Assembly: GCF_003265705.1 (NCBI RefSeq)
Contig: NW_020312785.1
Span: 129,276,486-129,340,485, forward strand
Length of the DNA: 64,000 nt
DNA from: Callorhinus ursinus
Taxonomy: Eukaryota > Chordata > Mammalia > Carnivora > Otariidae
Reading direction: 5' to 3'
This document shows positions 29,332 to 41,864 of the stretch, in pieces. Under the pieces are notes generated by a model. The model was given only the letters and a program-made list of their open reading frames with translations, searched no databases and was not told the origin of the DNA. Made by a program: the position numbers and the translations under genes. Every line of letters starts with the position of its first letter. Within the stretch, counting starts at the first letter, position 1.

Positions 29332-30160
29332 ATATAAGAAGGTCCTTAGTATTCCAGTGGATGCTATCATTGTTCAAGGTGTACATCTGTCACAAGGGGC
29401 AGGGATAATGGCCTCAATGCTCCTTCATAGTAAACATAACATAAATACCCTGAAAGGGTAGGAAGAATTTCCATGTCTTTGAGTTTTGAATATTCTCACC
29501 ATTTATTGAGGATAGAGGATACCTTTCTAGTTGTGATTCTGCTCTTCAGTGATCTTGAGAAGATTCCTTCATCTTTGTTCAGCTCCCCTCTGTAAAGTGA
29601 AGGCATTTAACTGTATGCCCTCCCTCCTTCCTTCCAGGGCTAACATTTGTGATATGATGATATATAAACAGCAGAGTTAAAAAAGAAAAAAAGCCAGAGA
29701 GTGAAGAATTTGTTATGTCGGGAGTGAGGTGAGGGGAGACAAAGAAACATGGTTCCTGCAGCTGAAGGTTGACCAATCACACACTTGCCTTAACCTGGTG
29801 TGACATTGCACCCTGCTGGCCATCTGTCCACGGTTCTTGTGGTGTGACTCCCTGCTCCCTGACGCCTGCCTCACTGCTCAGTGTTCACAATACCTTTAGC
29901 TCAAAGTCACCTTACTTAAGGTCAGGGACAGGAAGTGTGCTGGGGGGAAGAGGGATCATGTAGGGATTTCATATCCCCCAAGGTTCCCAATGCCCAGTGG
30001 AAGGGGCAACCGAGACTGGACGCACAAAGCACAAGGAACATCAGGAAGCCCCAAGCCCAGTGGCAGTGCTCTAGTAGGTACTGAATTTTTAGGTGAAATA
30101 GTTTATGTTCAAACTGAGCCCTTTCCTGCATGGCAGCACTTCCCAGTTTTTGATCGTAAC
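29332..30160. other. Intergenic, nothing recognised
   Basis: Unique sequence without a clear mobile element or exon. Short open frames on both strands show no family resemblance. Confidence 0.6.
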
Positions 30161-30174
30161 AAAAATGTAAATTA

Positions 30175-30366
30175 TTTATTTTTAAAAAGATTTTATTTAT
30201 TTATTTGTCAGAGAGAGAGAGAGCACCAGCAAGGGGAGCGGCAGGCAGAGGGAGAACAGGCCTCCTACTGAGCAGGGAACCCCATGTGGGACTTGATCCC
30301 AGGACCCTGGGATCATGTCCTGAGCTGAAGGCAATCACTTAACCGACTGAGCCACCCAGGCACCCC
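30175..30366 (-). mobile_element. CAN-SINE
   Basis: Minus-strand SINE with target duplication aaaaatgtaaatt at 30161-30173 and 30367-30379, perfect. It ends 'gagccacccaggcacccc'. Confidence 0.95.
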
Positions 30367-30749
30367 AAAAATGTAAATTTTTGTAGTTGAAGTGTGAAAG
30401 AGTGTAAAATTTTTTGTGATTGATTCTCTTGTCTCTTCCCTTAAATCTTTTTAACTTTATTCCAACCCTCAAGATAGGAAAATTTTTACCATATAAAACC
30501 AAAACTTGTACCTGTTGTTACTTTTCAACACTCTTAGCTGGCAAAATCAAAAGAATTTTATAGTGAACATAGAGACCCCTCCACAATTAACATTTTATTA
30601 TACTTGTGAATTACAGAGCTATCTGTCCTTCCATCCATCAATCTTGGGATTTTTAAAAATGCATTTCAAAGTAAATTGCAGTCCTTAATAAACTGCCCCC
30701 TAAGTTTTTCATCTTGCATATGATTTATTAGAGTGAAATATTAATTTAT

Positions 30750-31210
30750 AGTTTCTTCTTTTGATATACAATTTATAGACAATGAAATGCACAAATCTTT
30801 AGGGTATATCTGCCACTTTATTTTCACAAATGCATTCTCACTGTGTAACCCAAAACCCAGTTGAGATACAGAACATTACCATCACCACAGAAAGTTTTCT
30901 CATGCACCTTTCTAGGCAATCCCCATCCCTCAGAGGCAATAGCTATTGTTCTGATTTTTTCCACCGTAGGTTAGATTAACCTGTTCTACAACTTTATATA
31001 AATGGTATCATTGCCATATGTACTCTCTTGTGTAAGATTTCTTCACTCAGCATAGTGTTTTTGAGATTTATCCATCATAATTTTGTTCTTTTTATTGCTA
31101 AATAATATTCCTTTATATGGATGTACCACAGTTTATTTATCCTGTCAGGGATAGCTGGGTTCTTTCCAGTTTTTGGTTATTATCGATAAAGCTATTATGA
31201 ATACTCCTTT
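30750..31210 (-). repeat. Old L1M 3' region, antisense
   Basis: Diverged antisense L1 phrases: 'attgctaaataatattcc', 'atggatgtaccacagtttat', 'ctgggttctttccag', 'taaagctattatgaat'. This is much older than the carnivore L1s further on. Confidence 0.65.
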
Positions 31211-31489
31211 GTATTTGCTGTTGCACTATATCATGACTTGACCTTGGGGTAGAATTTGTTAGTTCCACGAGTGCAAGAAACAGCATATAATGGAAAGCAT
31301 GAGCAACAGAGAATTAAATCTTAATTCTTTCTGCTTAGAGTTCTTACAGAAAAAGCAGTTCATCATTTAGAAGATGCTTAAGACCTAACTGAAAGGGAGT
31401 TCAGCAGTAAGGATATTTATTACTTATTTCCTGCATAAGACTTCTGGAGGCAGGGCAATTCCAGGCTGGTTCAGTAGCTCCAAATATCA

Positions 31490-32465
31490 TTGAAGAACCC
31501 AGGAGCTCACCTCATACCCATTAGATTGGCCATTATCAAGGGAACAAACAAAAACCAAACAAAACAAAGAAAATAACAAGTGTTGGTGAGGATGTGGAAA
31601 AATTGGAACAATTGTGCACTCTTGATGGGAATGTGAAATGGTACAGTTTAGTGGAAAACAGTGTGTTGCTTTTTTTTTTAAATTTATTTGAGAGAGAGAG
31701 AATGAGAGATAGAGAGCACGAGAGGGAAGGGGGTCAGAGGGAGAAGCAGACTCCCTGCTGAGCAGGGAGCCCGATGTGGGACTCGATCCCGGGACTCCAG
31801 GATCATGACCTGAGCCGAAGGCAGTTGCATAACCAACTGAGCCACCCAGGCACCCAACAGTGTGGTGCTTCTTTAAACAATTAAAAATAGAAAAGAAAAT
31901 TAAAAATAGAATTACCATATGATCCAGTAATTCCACTTCTAGGTATATACCCAAAGGAATTGAGAGCAGGGTCTTGAAGATTTGTATATGAAGATTTGAA
32001 ATTTGTATATCCATGTTATAGCAGCATTATTCATAATAGCCAAATGATGGAAGCAACCCAGCGTCCACTGATGGATACACAGCATGTGGTATATACATAC
32101 AATGGCATATTATTCAAACTTAAAAAGGAAGGAAATTCTGACACATGCTACAACATGGATAAACCTTACATTAAGTGGAGTACGCCAGTCATAAAAAGAC
32201 AAATACTATGTGATTCCACTTATATGAAGTACCTAGAGTAGTCACGTTCATAGAAAATAGAGTGGATAGAGTGCTAGTTGCCTGGGGGTGGCGGGGGAGG
32301 GGAGGAATGTTTCAGAGTTTCAGTTTTGCAAGATGAAAAAGTTCTGGAGACGTTGCACAACAATGTGATTGTACTTAAACATTACAAAACTGTACTGTTA
32401 AAAATGGTCGAAATGGTAAATTTCCATGTTATATGGATTTGACCAAAATTAATTAAAATAAAAAA
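31490..32465 (+). repeat. L1MA/MB-type 3' end, sense, split by a SINE
   Basis: Sense L1 phrases in order: 'gaggatgtggaaaaattgga', 'taattccacttctaggtat', 'gcagcattattcataatag', 'ggataaaccttacatt', then the 3' UTR and an A-rich tail near 32460. It is split by the SINE at 31671-31855. Its open frame at 31996-32241 is a decayed piece. Confidence 0.8.
31671..31855 (-). mobile_element. CAN-SINE inside the old L1
   Basis: Minus-strand SINE; target duplication aacagtgtgttgct (31657-31670) and aacagtgtggtgct (31856-31869). It is nearly the same as the SINE at 48327-48520 (about five differences in 160 bases). Confidence 0.95.
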
Positions 32466-33884
32466 AACAACCGAGTAGCCTTTGATCCTTCTTTGTCATC
32501 TTGTGCATATTTGTAATGTTTTCTCTCATGGTTGCAAGCAAGATGGTAGGTGCCACTGTTAGACATCACAGCAGATGGAGTATGTCCAGAGAATAGGAAA
32601 GGTCTTCCTGTTGTTTTTTAGGGAGAAACCTTTCTCAGGAGGCCCCAGCAGACTTTCCCTCTCAGCTCCCATTGGCCAGATTGTGTCTCATGCTACAAGG
32701 GAGCTTGGAAAGCAAGTATGTACCATATTTCATCCTCTGTAGAGAGCAGCAGACTCTTCTGGAGAGAACAAGGGGTTGGGGAATGGCTTTTGGGTAGGCA
32801 GTTAACAATGTTATCTTCTGAATGAAATACTGTTAGGGAAGATGGGTCCTTCTTTGTGAGCTCAGCATTGGTGGCCACTGGGAGTGGTGACCAGAGCAAA
32901 TCTTGGTTGATACAAGGATGATGCTCTTGGCTTTCCTTTAACATATGCAGGGCCAGGGCAAGATGACAAATGAAGACCACCAGCTTGCCCTTGTATTTTT
33001 CCCACTCCTGCCTTTTCCCATAGTATGAAGGACTTTTTTTGTTTTTGTTTTTCCAGGAATTTTGTGAGCCAGTTGACTTAATATTGGTATCTTGAAATTG
33101 GCCACAGTGGGAATATTGATACTATGGAGATCAGTAAATGCTACAGATTAGGATTCTTTGCATCCCAAGTACCAGTGCCCTGCTGAGCCTTTCACACATG
33201 CTCATGGACACTCCAGCTTCTAGGTCCAAGCTCTATTCATCCCCTCTCTTTTACCATCCCTTGGGCTGAGTGCTGTGCATACTGGCAATGTGGTCTGGCT
33301 GTGGGAGGACCAAGGAAAGAAACTTCTGCAGGCCCTGGAAGCAGGCACTGGAAGCAAGCCCAGGGTCATTTGGGTAGGGAGTTCAGGTACTGGAGCATGA
33401 TCTGGAATGGGATATGGATTCTGGGCATACTTGGTCTGAGGACAGTGGAATAGCTTTAGACTTGGAACTTCTAGAGTGTGACTCCCGGGCAGGGGGCCAG
33501 TAGCCTGGGTGGTAGGGTGGGCAAGAGAGTGAAATACTTTTGTCCACTCTCCCCCATCTTCTGCCTTTGACTGGATGGAAGGGTACCCTTCCATCCCTCA
33601 TATACCTGCCTAACTTCTCAATGAAGTTAACTTATCAGAACCCATTCACAGGCTATGTTTTAGTAGTGGACAGGGTTATTGTGTCTTAAAGTTTAGGATC
33701 TTTGCAAGATGCAGCTTTTATGATTGCAGTATATGGGGCAAGCTCACCTGTGACTGTACCTGGGTGTGATGCTCAGGTTAGAATCATTTCCATTTTAGAT
33801 TCAGGAAGGAGGGAGAAAGAGGCCTCCTGACTTGAGTCTGTTAGGATTTGATGTAATCTGTACCTCTTAAGAGGAGTAGTTCAC
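32466..33884. other. Intergenic, diverged repeats
   Basis: The parts 32500-32990 and 33000-33200 ('gagccagttgacttaatatt', 'gaaattggccacagtggg') have the look of old mammalian repeats, but I cannot assign the families. The antisense open frame at 33220-33594 shows no recognisable domain. Confidence 0.45.
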
Positions 33885-34070
33885 AAGGGGTAGTGCTTAG
33901 ACCAGCAGCATCAGCATCACTTGAGAACTTACTAGAAATGGAGATTCTGTGGTCCCTCCCCAGACCTCTTGGATCAGAAACTCTGGTAGTAGGTCCAACA
34001 GTGTCTTAATAAGTCCTCCAGGGGACTCTGATGCAGGTAAAAGATTGAGAACCACTACTCTAGAATATAA
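33885..34070. repeat. MER20-like hAT-Charlie element
   Basis: 'gaccagcagcatcagcatca', 'cccagacctcttggatcag', 'aaactctgg', 'agtcctccaggggactctga' and 'ttgagaaccact' follow the MER20 consensus in order. Confidence 0.75.
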
Positions 34071-34077
34071 CTTTAGT

Positions 34078-34518
34078 GTAATCATTTGCTAGGGCTGCTG
34101 TAACAAAGTGCCACAGACCAGGTAGCAAACAGAAATTTACTTCTTACAGTTCTGGAGGCTGGGAGTCTGAGATCTAAGTGTTGGCAGGGTTGTTTCCTTC
34201 TGAGGGTGACGAGAGAATGCTCTGTTCCAGGATGTTTCCTTCTGAGGGCCATGGGAGAAGGTTCCTCTCTCCTTGGTTGTAGATGGCTGTGTTCTCCCTG
34301 TGTCTTCACATCATCTTCCCTTTGGGCATGTCTGTGTCCAAATTTCCTCCTCTTATAAGGACACCAGTCTGATTGGATTAGCGCTGACCCTAATGACCTT
34401 GCTTTAATTTAATGACCTCTTTAAAGACCCTATCTCCAAATATGGTTACATTCTGAGGTACTGTGTGTTAGGCCTAAACCATACAGATTCTTTGGAGGAC
34501 ACAATTCAGCCCATAAAA
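34078..34518 (-). mobile_element. MLT1-type solo LTR (ERVL-MaLR)
   Basis: Read on the minus strand, the ends and centre match an MLT1-type MaLR LTR: on the plus strand 'tgctagggctgctgtaacaa', 'cagttctggaggctgggag', 'cttataaggacaccagtc', 'gaccctatctccaaatatgg' and 'acaattcagcccata'. It is a solo LTR relic with no internal viral genes nearby. Confidence 0.8.
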
Positions 34519-36095
34519 CTTGGGAAAACCGGTCATATAATTTATGTGCCTTTCACCCCAGTCCCCATTATGAGCTTATTAGAGGTCAGAGACTGGGTCT
34601 TCCTTGTTTTTGTAGCTTTAGTGTCCTACAAGATGCCCAACAATCTTTCGGTAAATTTAAATCGACTGTGGATGGAAGAACTTCTTGATGTTTTATTGGG
34701 GTTGTAATCTTAAAACACTTTTTTGTATGTGTATGTGCAAGGCACACATCTCAAAGCTTATTATGGTCTCAGGCCGTTTTTTCAAGGAGGTCTGATGTAG
34801 CATACTTACTGGCTGAGGTTTTACTACCTCATGTTGCTATAGATTTTTGAGTTGCTTAATCCTGCTTCTTCCTTTTGTGTGTTTACATAGTGGGAGCATT
34901 CTTCTGGGGCCATAGAAGATGCTTGACTTCTAAACTCTCCCAGAAACTTGTTTGTTTGTTTTCTTCTTTTCTGCCTGAGAGCTTTTGAAAAGAAAAGAAA
35001 AGAAAAAATTAGCCCTGCTTCAATCAAACATAGCAAAGGATTCTAGGTGTTTGTATTTTGAAGAACTCAAAACCAGACTGTGATAAGCAGATAATTGTCA
35101 TTGAGAGGTATCCCACTTTATTTCCTAGGGATTTTCTATTGTTGCTTTTCCATTTAGTAGACAGTAGAATTACAAGTTGCCATGGCAACGTATCCATTGC
35201 TGAAGTTGCCTGGGCCTTAAAGACACAGAAACCACATTTGGTTTTATTCCATAGAGCTGACATTGTTATACAACAGAGCACAGCAGAGTGAATGCGGAAT
35301 TAGAGCAGACATCCTGCCCCCACTTCTTTTCCCTTCCTCCCCTCTTGTGGTTTCTGTGTTTACCAGGCCCCTGAATAGCCCAGTGTTAGAAATTGTATAA
35401 TTTGGTCTCTGGAGTTCTTTCAAGAAAACAACCACCTTGCTGTGTCCCATGCAGTTTTGTTACCTTTGTTAGTAACAAACTATGGGAGTTAAGGAGGTTT
35501 GGGGATGGTTGGCATATATGTAGTTAAATTCCCACTTCATACAAGGTTTGACAAATGATAGACTTCTGACCTTTCTGCAACTGCACATCTTTCCTTCAGG
35601 TGGGATAGCAAAAGAACACTCCAAAGAAACTGAAGACTGGTTCTCCAGACATTTCCAACTAAAGGGAAGCCAGAAAAGCCTGGCAGACCCTGGGACCCAT
35701 TCTTGGTTATGGCCAGAAGTAGAATTAACTGGCTAAGCTTGAGAAAACACTGGAACTTTGGCAACTGCTCTAAATGAATTTTCTCGTTCCTCTGAGTTTT
35801 GCCTGTAGCCACTGTATGCATTATGTTACAAAGCTAATTATAAAAGATCTTGAGAGCCAAGGGAAGGCTGATTCATCTGATAAGCTAATTTGAGAGCATA
35901 CCTTGAGCCTGGGTTGTAGTACTTCCAGTAGGCACGATTGAGAAGTTAAAGAATAAAATAAAACTTCCCCGTAGCTGCTGAAATTGCAATTGCCTGAAGT
36001 TTGCTGGCTCTGAAAGTTTAGATTTTACTTGGGTGTATTTATTTCCAATCTTGCTTAATTTCTTTTCAGGCTGTAGGCCATCATTCAGTGCTGAT
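34519..36095. other. Intergenic, nothing assigned
   Basis: Mostly unique sequence. An L2-like phrase 'ttagtgtcctacaagatg' lies near 34618. The region 34980-35010 has a short AAAAG repeat. No coding signal was seen on either strand. Confidence 0.55.
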
Positions 36096-36108
36096 TTTTA
36101 TGGCTACT

Positions 36109-37202
36109 TTTTTTTTTTATTTTTTAAAATTAAAATTTTTTTAGAGGGCGAGAGAGAGAGAGGAGGGGGCAGAGCGAGAGGGAGAGGGAGAATCTTTTTT
36201 TCCCCTTTTTTATTGTTATGTTAATCACCATACATTACATCATTAATTTTTGATGTAGTGTTCCATGATTCATTGTTTGTGCATAACACCCAGTGTTCCA
36301 CGCAGAATGTGCCCTCTTTAATACCCATCACCAGGCTAACCCATCCCCCTACCCTCCTCCCCTCTAGAACCCTCAGTTTGTTTTTCAGAGTCCATCGTCT
36401 CTCATGGTTCGTCTCCCCCTCCGACTTACTCCCCTTCATTCTTCCCCTCCTGCTATCTTCATCTTTTTCTTTTTTCTTAACATATGTTGTATTATTTGTT
36501 TCAGAAGTACAGATCTGTGATTCAACAGTCTTGCACAATTCACAGCGCTCACCATAGCACATACCCTACCCAGTGTCTATCACCCAGCCACCCCATCCCT
36601 CCCAACCCCCACCACTCCAGCAACACTCAGTTTGTTTCCTGAGATTAAGAATTCCTCATATCAGTGAGGTCATATGATACATGTCTTTCTCTGATTGACT
36701 TATTTCACTCAGCATAACACCCTCCAGTTCCATCCATGTCGTTGCAAATGGCAAGATCTCATTCCTTTTGATGGCTGCATAATATTCCATTGTGTATATA
36801 TACCACATCTTCTTTATCCATTATCTGTCGATGGACATCTTGGCTCTTTCCACAGTTTGGCTATTGTGGACATTGCTGCTATAAACATTGGGGTGCACGT
36901 ACCCCTTCGGATCCCTACATTTGTATCTTTGGGGTAAATACCCAGTAGTACAATTGCTGGATCGTATGGTAGCTAAATTTTCAAATGTTTGAGGAACCTC
37001 CATACTGTTTTCCAGAGTGGTTGCACCAGCTTGCATTCCCACCAAGAGTGTAGAAGGGTTCCCCTTGGAGAGAGAGAATCTTAAGTAGGCTCCATGCCCA
37101 GCATGGAGCCCAGTGTGGGGCTCGATCTCACAACCCTGAAATCCTGACCTGAGCCAAAATCAAGAGTCAGACATTTAACTGACTGAGCCACCCAGGTGCC
37201 CC
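36109..37202 (-). mobile_element. CAN-SINE split by a later L1
   Basis: The SINE tail half lies at 36109-36196 and its head half at 37083-37202, minus strand. The outer target duplication is ttttatggctact at 36096-36108 and 37203-37215, perfect. An 870-base L1 has entered the body. Confidence 0.92.
36197..37066 (-). mobile_element. L1 3' end inserted in a SINE
   Basis: Antisense carnivore L1 3' UTR and ORF2 end: 'attgttatgttaatcacc', 'gatgtagtgttccatg', 'tggctattgtggacattg', 'ctgttttccagagtggttg'. Its target duplication is made from SINE sequence: ggagagggagaatctt (36181-36196) and ggagagagagaatctt (37067-37082), one mismatch. So the L1 is younger than the SINE. It is 5'-truncated and not coding. 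Confidence 0.93.
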
Positions 37203-37215
37203 TTTTATGGCTACT

Positions 37216-38000
37216 CTTCAGGGACCAAGAAGGGACCTCCTTTTTTGCTATAGGAAGTACTTTATTTCATGGGGAAAGTGGGATCCATTAATGAATCAGT
37301 TACCCACCCAGGCACGGGGGCAGTTTCAGCTTTTACTAGGACTTCTTTGAGCACTTAGGGCAATCCCAGACCTTCCCAGTTAACCATATTTTTGATATGA
37401 ATGATAATAATAGCAGCAGGAATTTAAATTGGGAAGGCACCTGTTGTAATAGTTCCCAGACTTCTCTCATTTGGAAACACATAATGGGTGTTTTAGTTTG
37501 GGTCTCCAAAAGCAGACTGGAAGACAGGAAGTCAGGTGCTGGAATTGATGCCAGGAAGCAGAGATGAAGGAGGGAGTGCTGGAGAGAGAAGGGAAGAAAG
37601 CCAGTAGAGGGGGTATTAATGAACCAGCTGCCACTGAGGCCAAGTGTCTCTCTCTCATGTTGGGCACCATCTGACTTCACCTCAGAACTGTCCTGCCAAG
37701 GGATAAGGAAGTTGAGTATTTATCCACTGACTCTATTATTGATTGAGGTTTGCCCTTAAGGGCTTAGCTTTTTCCTACATAGAGAGAAAGCTCTTAGGCT
37801 GAGAAAGAAAGACCTGGGCCCCTGAAGTGGGTCACTGTCAGCGATCACAGGAACTGTCCTCTGCAGCTGTAGGTGAACTCAGACATGGGCCAGGGCAGCA
37901 ATAGTGTCTGTTTTACTCTTTTTGAGTATCCATGATTATCATGGTGGTTTTAACATCTCATCTGCAAATTCTTGGCATACTTCCCATTCAGAGATGGGGA
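37216..38000. other. Intergenic, possible old LTR piece
   Basis: The part at 37490-37700 ('ttagtttgggtctccaaaag', 'agcagagatgaaggagggag') resembles old LTR-derived repeats, but I cannot name one. No gene was seen. Confidence 0.4.
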
Positions 38001-38009
38001 TCTTTGGCT

Positions 38010-38485
38010 TTTTTTCCTCTTGAATCTAGAGAGGTTTGGGACTGCTTTGACCAATAGGATAAAAAGGTGATAAAAGTGATCTATGTGACTTCCAAGGTTA
38101 GGTCATAAAAAGCCATGCAAATTCTACCTTTGTTTCTGGGACACTTGCATTTGGAGCTTTGATCTGCTATGTAAGAAGTCCAGTTACTCTGAGGCTGCCA
38201 TGGTGCAGAGGCCATGTGTAGTCAGCGGCTCCAGCTGAGCTCCCAAGCAATGGCTCCCAGTCAGCTGCCAGCCATGTGAGTGAACCATCTAGGATGTCTA
38301 GCCTAGTTGAACCTTCAGATATCTGTAGCCTTGGTCAATATCTGACTGTAACCCCCAGGGAGAACTGTCCAGTCAAGCACTGCCTGAATTCCTGACTCAC
38401 AGAATCTATGAGAAAAATAAATAATTGTTTTACACTTTTACATTTGGAGTACTTTGTTATACAAGAATAGTAACTGGAACACTTA
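38010..38485 (+). mobile_element. Old LTR, MaLR-like
   Basis: Plus-strand phrases 'gggactgctttgaccaatag', 'tatgtaagaagtccagtta', 'gccatgtgagtgaacca', 'cctgaattcctgactcacag' and 'aaataaataattg' (LTR poly(A) signal) fit a common mammalian LTR relic. Family assignment is tentative. Confidence 0.6.
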
Positions 38486-38944
38486 TCCAGGAAACTTTTG
38501 GTATCGAGGAAATGTGCACATAACACCTTTTGGGGTAGGGTAACCTGCCATTTTTCAGAGAAGTCACTGGAAGCCCAAGGAGGTAAAAATATTCACCTGA
38601 GCTCACATTAGCATCTTTTCCCCCAGCTGTGCTATTAACAGTTCCCCAGCTGCTGTCTGGGGATGCCGCAATACTGGGAGATAATATTTTGAAAAGGGCT
38701 TTGTGAAGAGCCTGGTAGCACCTTGCATTCATACTGTGCCTTTTCTTTACTTACTTTGGAATTCTCCAGTGTTACCCTGTTCTATTCAGTTGCAAGATTG
38801 TATGGACTGCTGCTTCATAGAGAAACCTTTTCATTTTCTTTATCCAAAGCAGTTAGAATCAAGGACAAAGGAAAGAAGGGGAACGACTTGTTTAATCTGG
38901 AAATCTTTCCACCTTGTGAATATTAAATTTGGACAAAAACTCTT
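38486..38944. other. Intergenic, nothing assigned
   Basis: Unique sequence between an LTR relic and a SINE; the short open frames have no recognisable domain. Confidence 0.5.
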
Positions 38945-38960
38945 AAGAACTTGATGTTCC

Positions 38961-39163
38961 AGGGGCACCTGGGTGGCTCAGTCAGTTAAGCGTCTGCCTT
39001 TGGCTCAGGTCATGATCCCAGGGTCCTGGGATCAGGCTCCGCATCAGGCATCAGACTCCCTGCTCAGCGGAGAACCTGCTTCTCCCTCTCCCTCTGCTTA
39101 CGACTCCCCTTGCTTGTGTGTGCACTCTTTCTCAAATAAATAAATAAAATCTTAAAGAAAAAA
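38961..39163 (+). mobile_element. CAN-SINE
   Basis: Plus-strand SINE with target duplication aagaacttgatgttcc (38945-38960) and aagaacttgaggttcc (39164-39179), one mismatch. There is a small internal duplication 'gcatcaggcatcaga'. Confidence 0.95.
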
Positions 39164-39179
39164 AAGAACTTGAGGTTCC

Positions 39180-40159
39180 TGTCAAGAGGATGTTTTACAA
39201 ATTCTGGGACTCTTTGAGGGGCTGGGAGAAGAAACTTCTCTGAAATTTTAGCCTCAGAATCATATGAACTTTGAAATAATTCTTACAAAAGAGAATGCCA
39301 GTGTTGTATAGTGTAATGCACTGTAATGAATGGAGTGTAAATACATTCAACAGCACATGGATTCAATTTTCCTTGATAATACACTTGGATTTAGAAATGA
39401 AGAAGAAAAGCCTTAAGAAAATATGGTTTTGGTTTTTTAAATATGTAATATTAGTTAAAAAGAATTTCAAAACTCTAAACTGTTCTGACACCAGATGAAC
39501 CCAAACTCCTGTCATATTTAGTTCATATTGCATTTCTAGTTCAAACACCTAGACTGATTTATTACCTGCAGTTGATAATAATCAACCTGAAGTTGAAAAC
39601 AGTCCTTCTTTATGTTAAGGAGAATAAAAATTTTGAGATAAAAAATAGTTAGTCTGATGGTTTTCCCTGACTCTGTGTGAGTCATAAAGATTATGTGGCT
39701 GGGTTTCAGAGACTGACGGTTAAAATGGTCCTAAAAAAATTTAACTGAGAAGTGATCAATTCAGAGATTGCATATAGATAAATCTTCGTCATAGGTTCTA
39801 AAGTGGCTGGACCTGCACATTCCTTAGGATCCCTGAGATGCAACCTTATGTCTTCTGTTTATAGAATGCTGTAAACCGTACTGGGACTAATTTAGGTTTT
39901 AGGCACAGTAAGGAGAACTGCTGAGGAAATGTGCACCCAAAGTTCTCCGGGCATTCTCTAACTTAAAAAAACTAAATAAGATTGTAAATTGATATGTGTG
40001 TAGAGTGTGTATATGTGTGTGCTTATTTATATATACCTGCCTCATTGCCAAATAGAAGTTAGCTTGTTCCTTTATCCCATGTATTTCCTGTAAACTGGAA
40101 ATTACAACTAAAGACTTGATTAGATTCAAGTTAATTATTTATGGCTACAATGCACTATA
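39180..40159. other. Intergenic, nothing assigned
   Basis: AT-rich unique sequence with a short TG/TA-rich stretch at about 39995-40025. No exon or mobile element was recognised. Confidence 0.5.
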
Positions 40160-41415
40160 GGTGATGTTGTAGTTTCATATAGCTTCATACCTATTTATGT
40201 AGCTCATGATTCTGAAGGTCATTCTTCAATTTGGGCTGGGCTCAGCTGGGAAGATCTAGTCTAGGCTGGGCTTGGTGGATCTTGGCTGGGTTTATTCATG
40301 TAGCTGGTCAGTTGGTAGTTTGACTGGTTTGATTGGCTTATACAGGCACACCTCATTTTATTGCACTTCGCAAATACTGCATTTTTTTTTACAAATTAAA
40401 GGTTTGTGTTAACCTGGGTCAAGCAAGTACTATTGGTGCCATGTTCCTAACAGCATTTTCTCACTGTGTCTCTGTGTCACATTTTGGGAATTCTTGCAAT
40501 ATTTTAAACTTTTTCAGCATTATGTTTTGGTGATCTGTGATCAGTGATCTTTGATGTTACTATTGTAATTGTTTTGGGGTTCCATGAACTGCACCCATAT
40601 AATAACGATGAGCCTAATAGATAAATATTATCTTTCTCCCTCTCCTCTGGCCTCCCTATTCCCTGAGACACAACAATGTTGAAATTAGGCCAATTAATAA
40701 CCCTACAATGACATCTAAGTGTTCAAGTAAAAGGAAGAGTCAGTCGATGTGGCAAACTTCATTTTTGTCTTATTTTAAGAAATTGCCACAGCCCCCCAAC
40801 CTTTGGCAGCCATCACCCTGATCAGTCAGCAGCCATCCACGTCGAGGCAAGACCTTCTGTCAGCAAAAAGATTACAACTTGCTGAGAGCTCAGATGATGG
40901 TTACCATTTTTTAGCAATAAAGTATTTTTAAATTAAGGTATGTATATTGTTTTTTATACATAGTGCTATTGTGGACTTAATAGAATACAGTGCAGTGTAA
41001 ACATAACTTTTATATGCACTGGGACACAAAAAAATCAATTTGATTTGCTTTATTGCACTCTTCATTTTGTTGTGGTGGTCTGGAACCAAACCTGCAATAT
41101 CTCTGAGTTATGCCTGTAATGGATTCAGCTTGGATGGCTCAGATGACTGTGACCTTTCTTCACTTATCTTTCAGCATGCTATTTTAGGCTTATTCATATG
41201 GCAATTCAGGGTTCCAAGAGTGAAGTCAGGAACACACAGAGCCTCTTGAGACATAGGTTCTGAACTTTTACAATATCATTTCTATCGGAGAAAATCTCAG
41301 GGCCAGCCCAAAAGTGGAGAAAGGCTCTACTTGATGGAAGGAACTACAGTGTCATATTGCTAGCGCATAGGTACAAGGAGGAAAAGAATTTGTGGTCATT
41401 TTTTCAGCCTACCAC
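40160..41415. repeat. Old repeat interrupted by a Tigger element
   Basis: The left part (40200-40342: 'atttgggctgggctcagctg', 'ttattcatgtagctgg') and the right part (41119-41415: 'ttcatatggcaattcagg') appear to be one ancient repeat split by the Tigger. They share the style of the unassigned repeat at 20830. The family is not named. Confidence 0.45.
40343..41116 (+). mobile_element. Tigger1-type DNA transposon, internally deleted
   Basis: TA target duplications at 40341-40342 and 41117-41118. Left end 'caggcacacctcattttatt', right end 'tctctgagttatgcctg'. The internal 5' phrases 'gtgatctgtgatcagtgatc' and 'ggccaattaataaccctaca' match Tigger1. Only the first transposase codons region ('tctaagtgttcaagtaaaag') remains, so the element is a non-autonomous deletion product of 774 bases. 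Confidence 0.9.
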
Positions 41416-41665
41416 ACCGGGTTTGTATTTTTCCTGAATGGGCCAACTAGCAGGAAAATTTCCCAGGCTACTGTTGAAAATATAAGTTTCTGAGAAACCA
41501 GGTACTATGAATGTGTTGGAGTAACAGAGAAGCCCTGAAAATGAGAATTTTGAGTTCAGTTGAGATGGCAAGTCAGCAGTTGGTGAAGAGCTTTTTACAA
41601 AAACAATTGTAGCAAAAACTTGCTGTGGCTTATATGTGTGGCATATATGTATATATGAATATGTT

Positions 41666-41671
<6 letters not shown>

Positions 41672-41710
<39 letters not shown>

Positions 41711-41714
41711 TGTA
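41672..41714 (+). repeat. (GT)n microsatellite
   Basis: About 20 GT units with one GG interruption, in a TA/TG-rich context. Confidence 0.95.
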
Positions 41715-41864
41715 TACAAAAATTTGCTTCAGTGTCTCAGCTGTAGAATAGGCACATCCAGTCAGCTCACTTGAAAATGTAACTACTTGAATATAAAACC
41801 TGTAGGGTATAGCATTTCCAATATAGTATATTGCAAGATATAACAGTGGTATGTAGAGTGGGAT

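Noticed and set aside
32693..33594. Antisense open frames of 95 and 124 codons as genes
   Set aside because: No recognisable domain, no splice signals that join them, and the surroundings look like old repeats.
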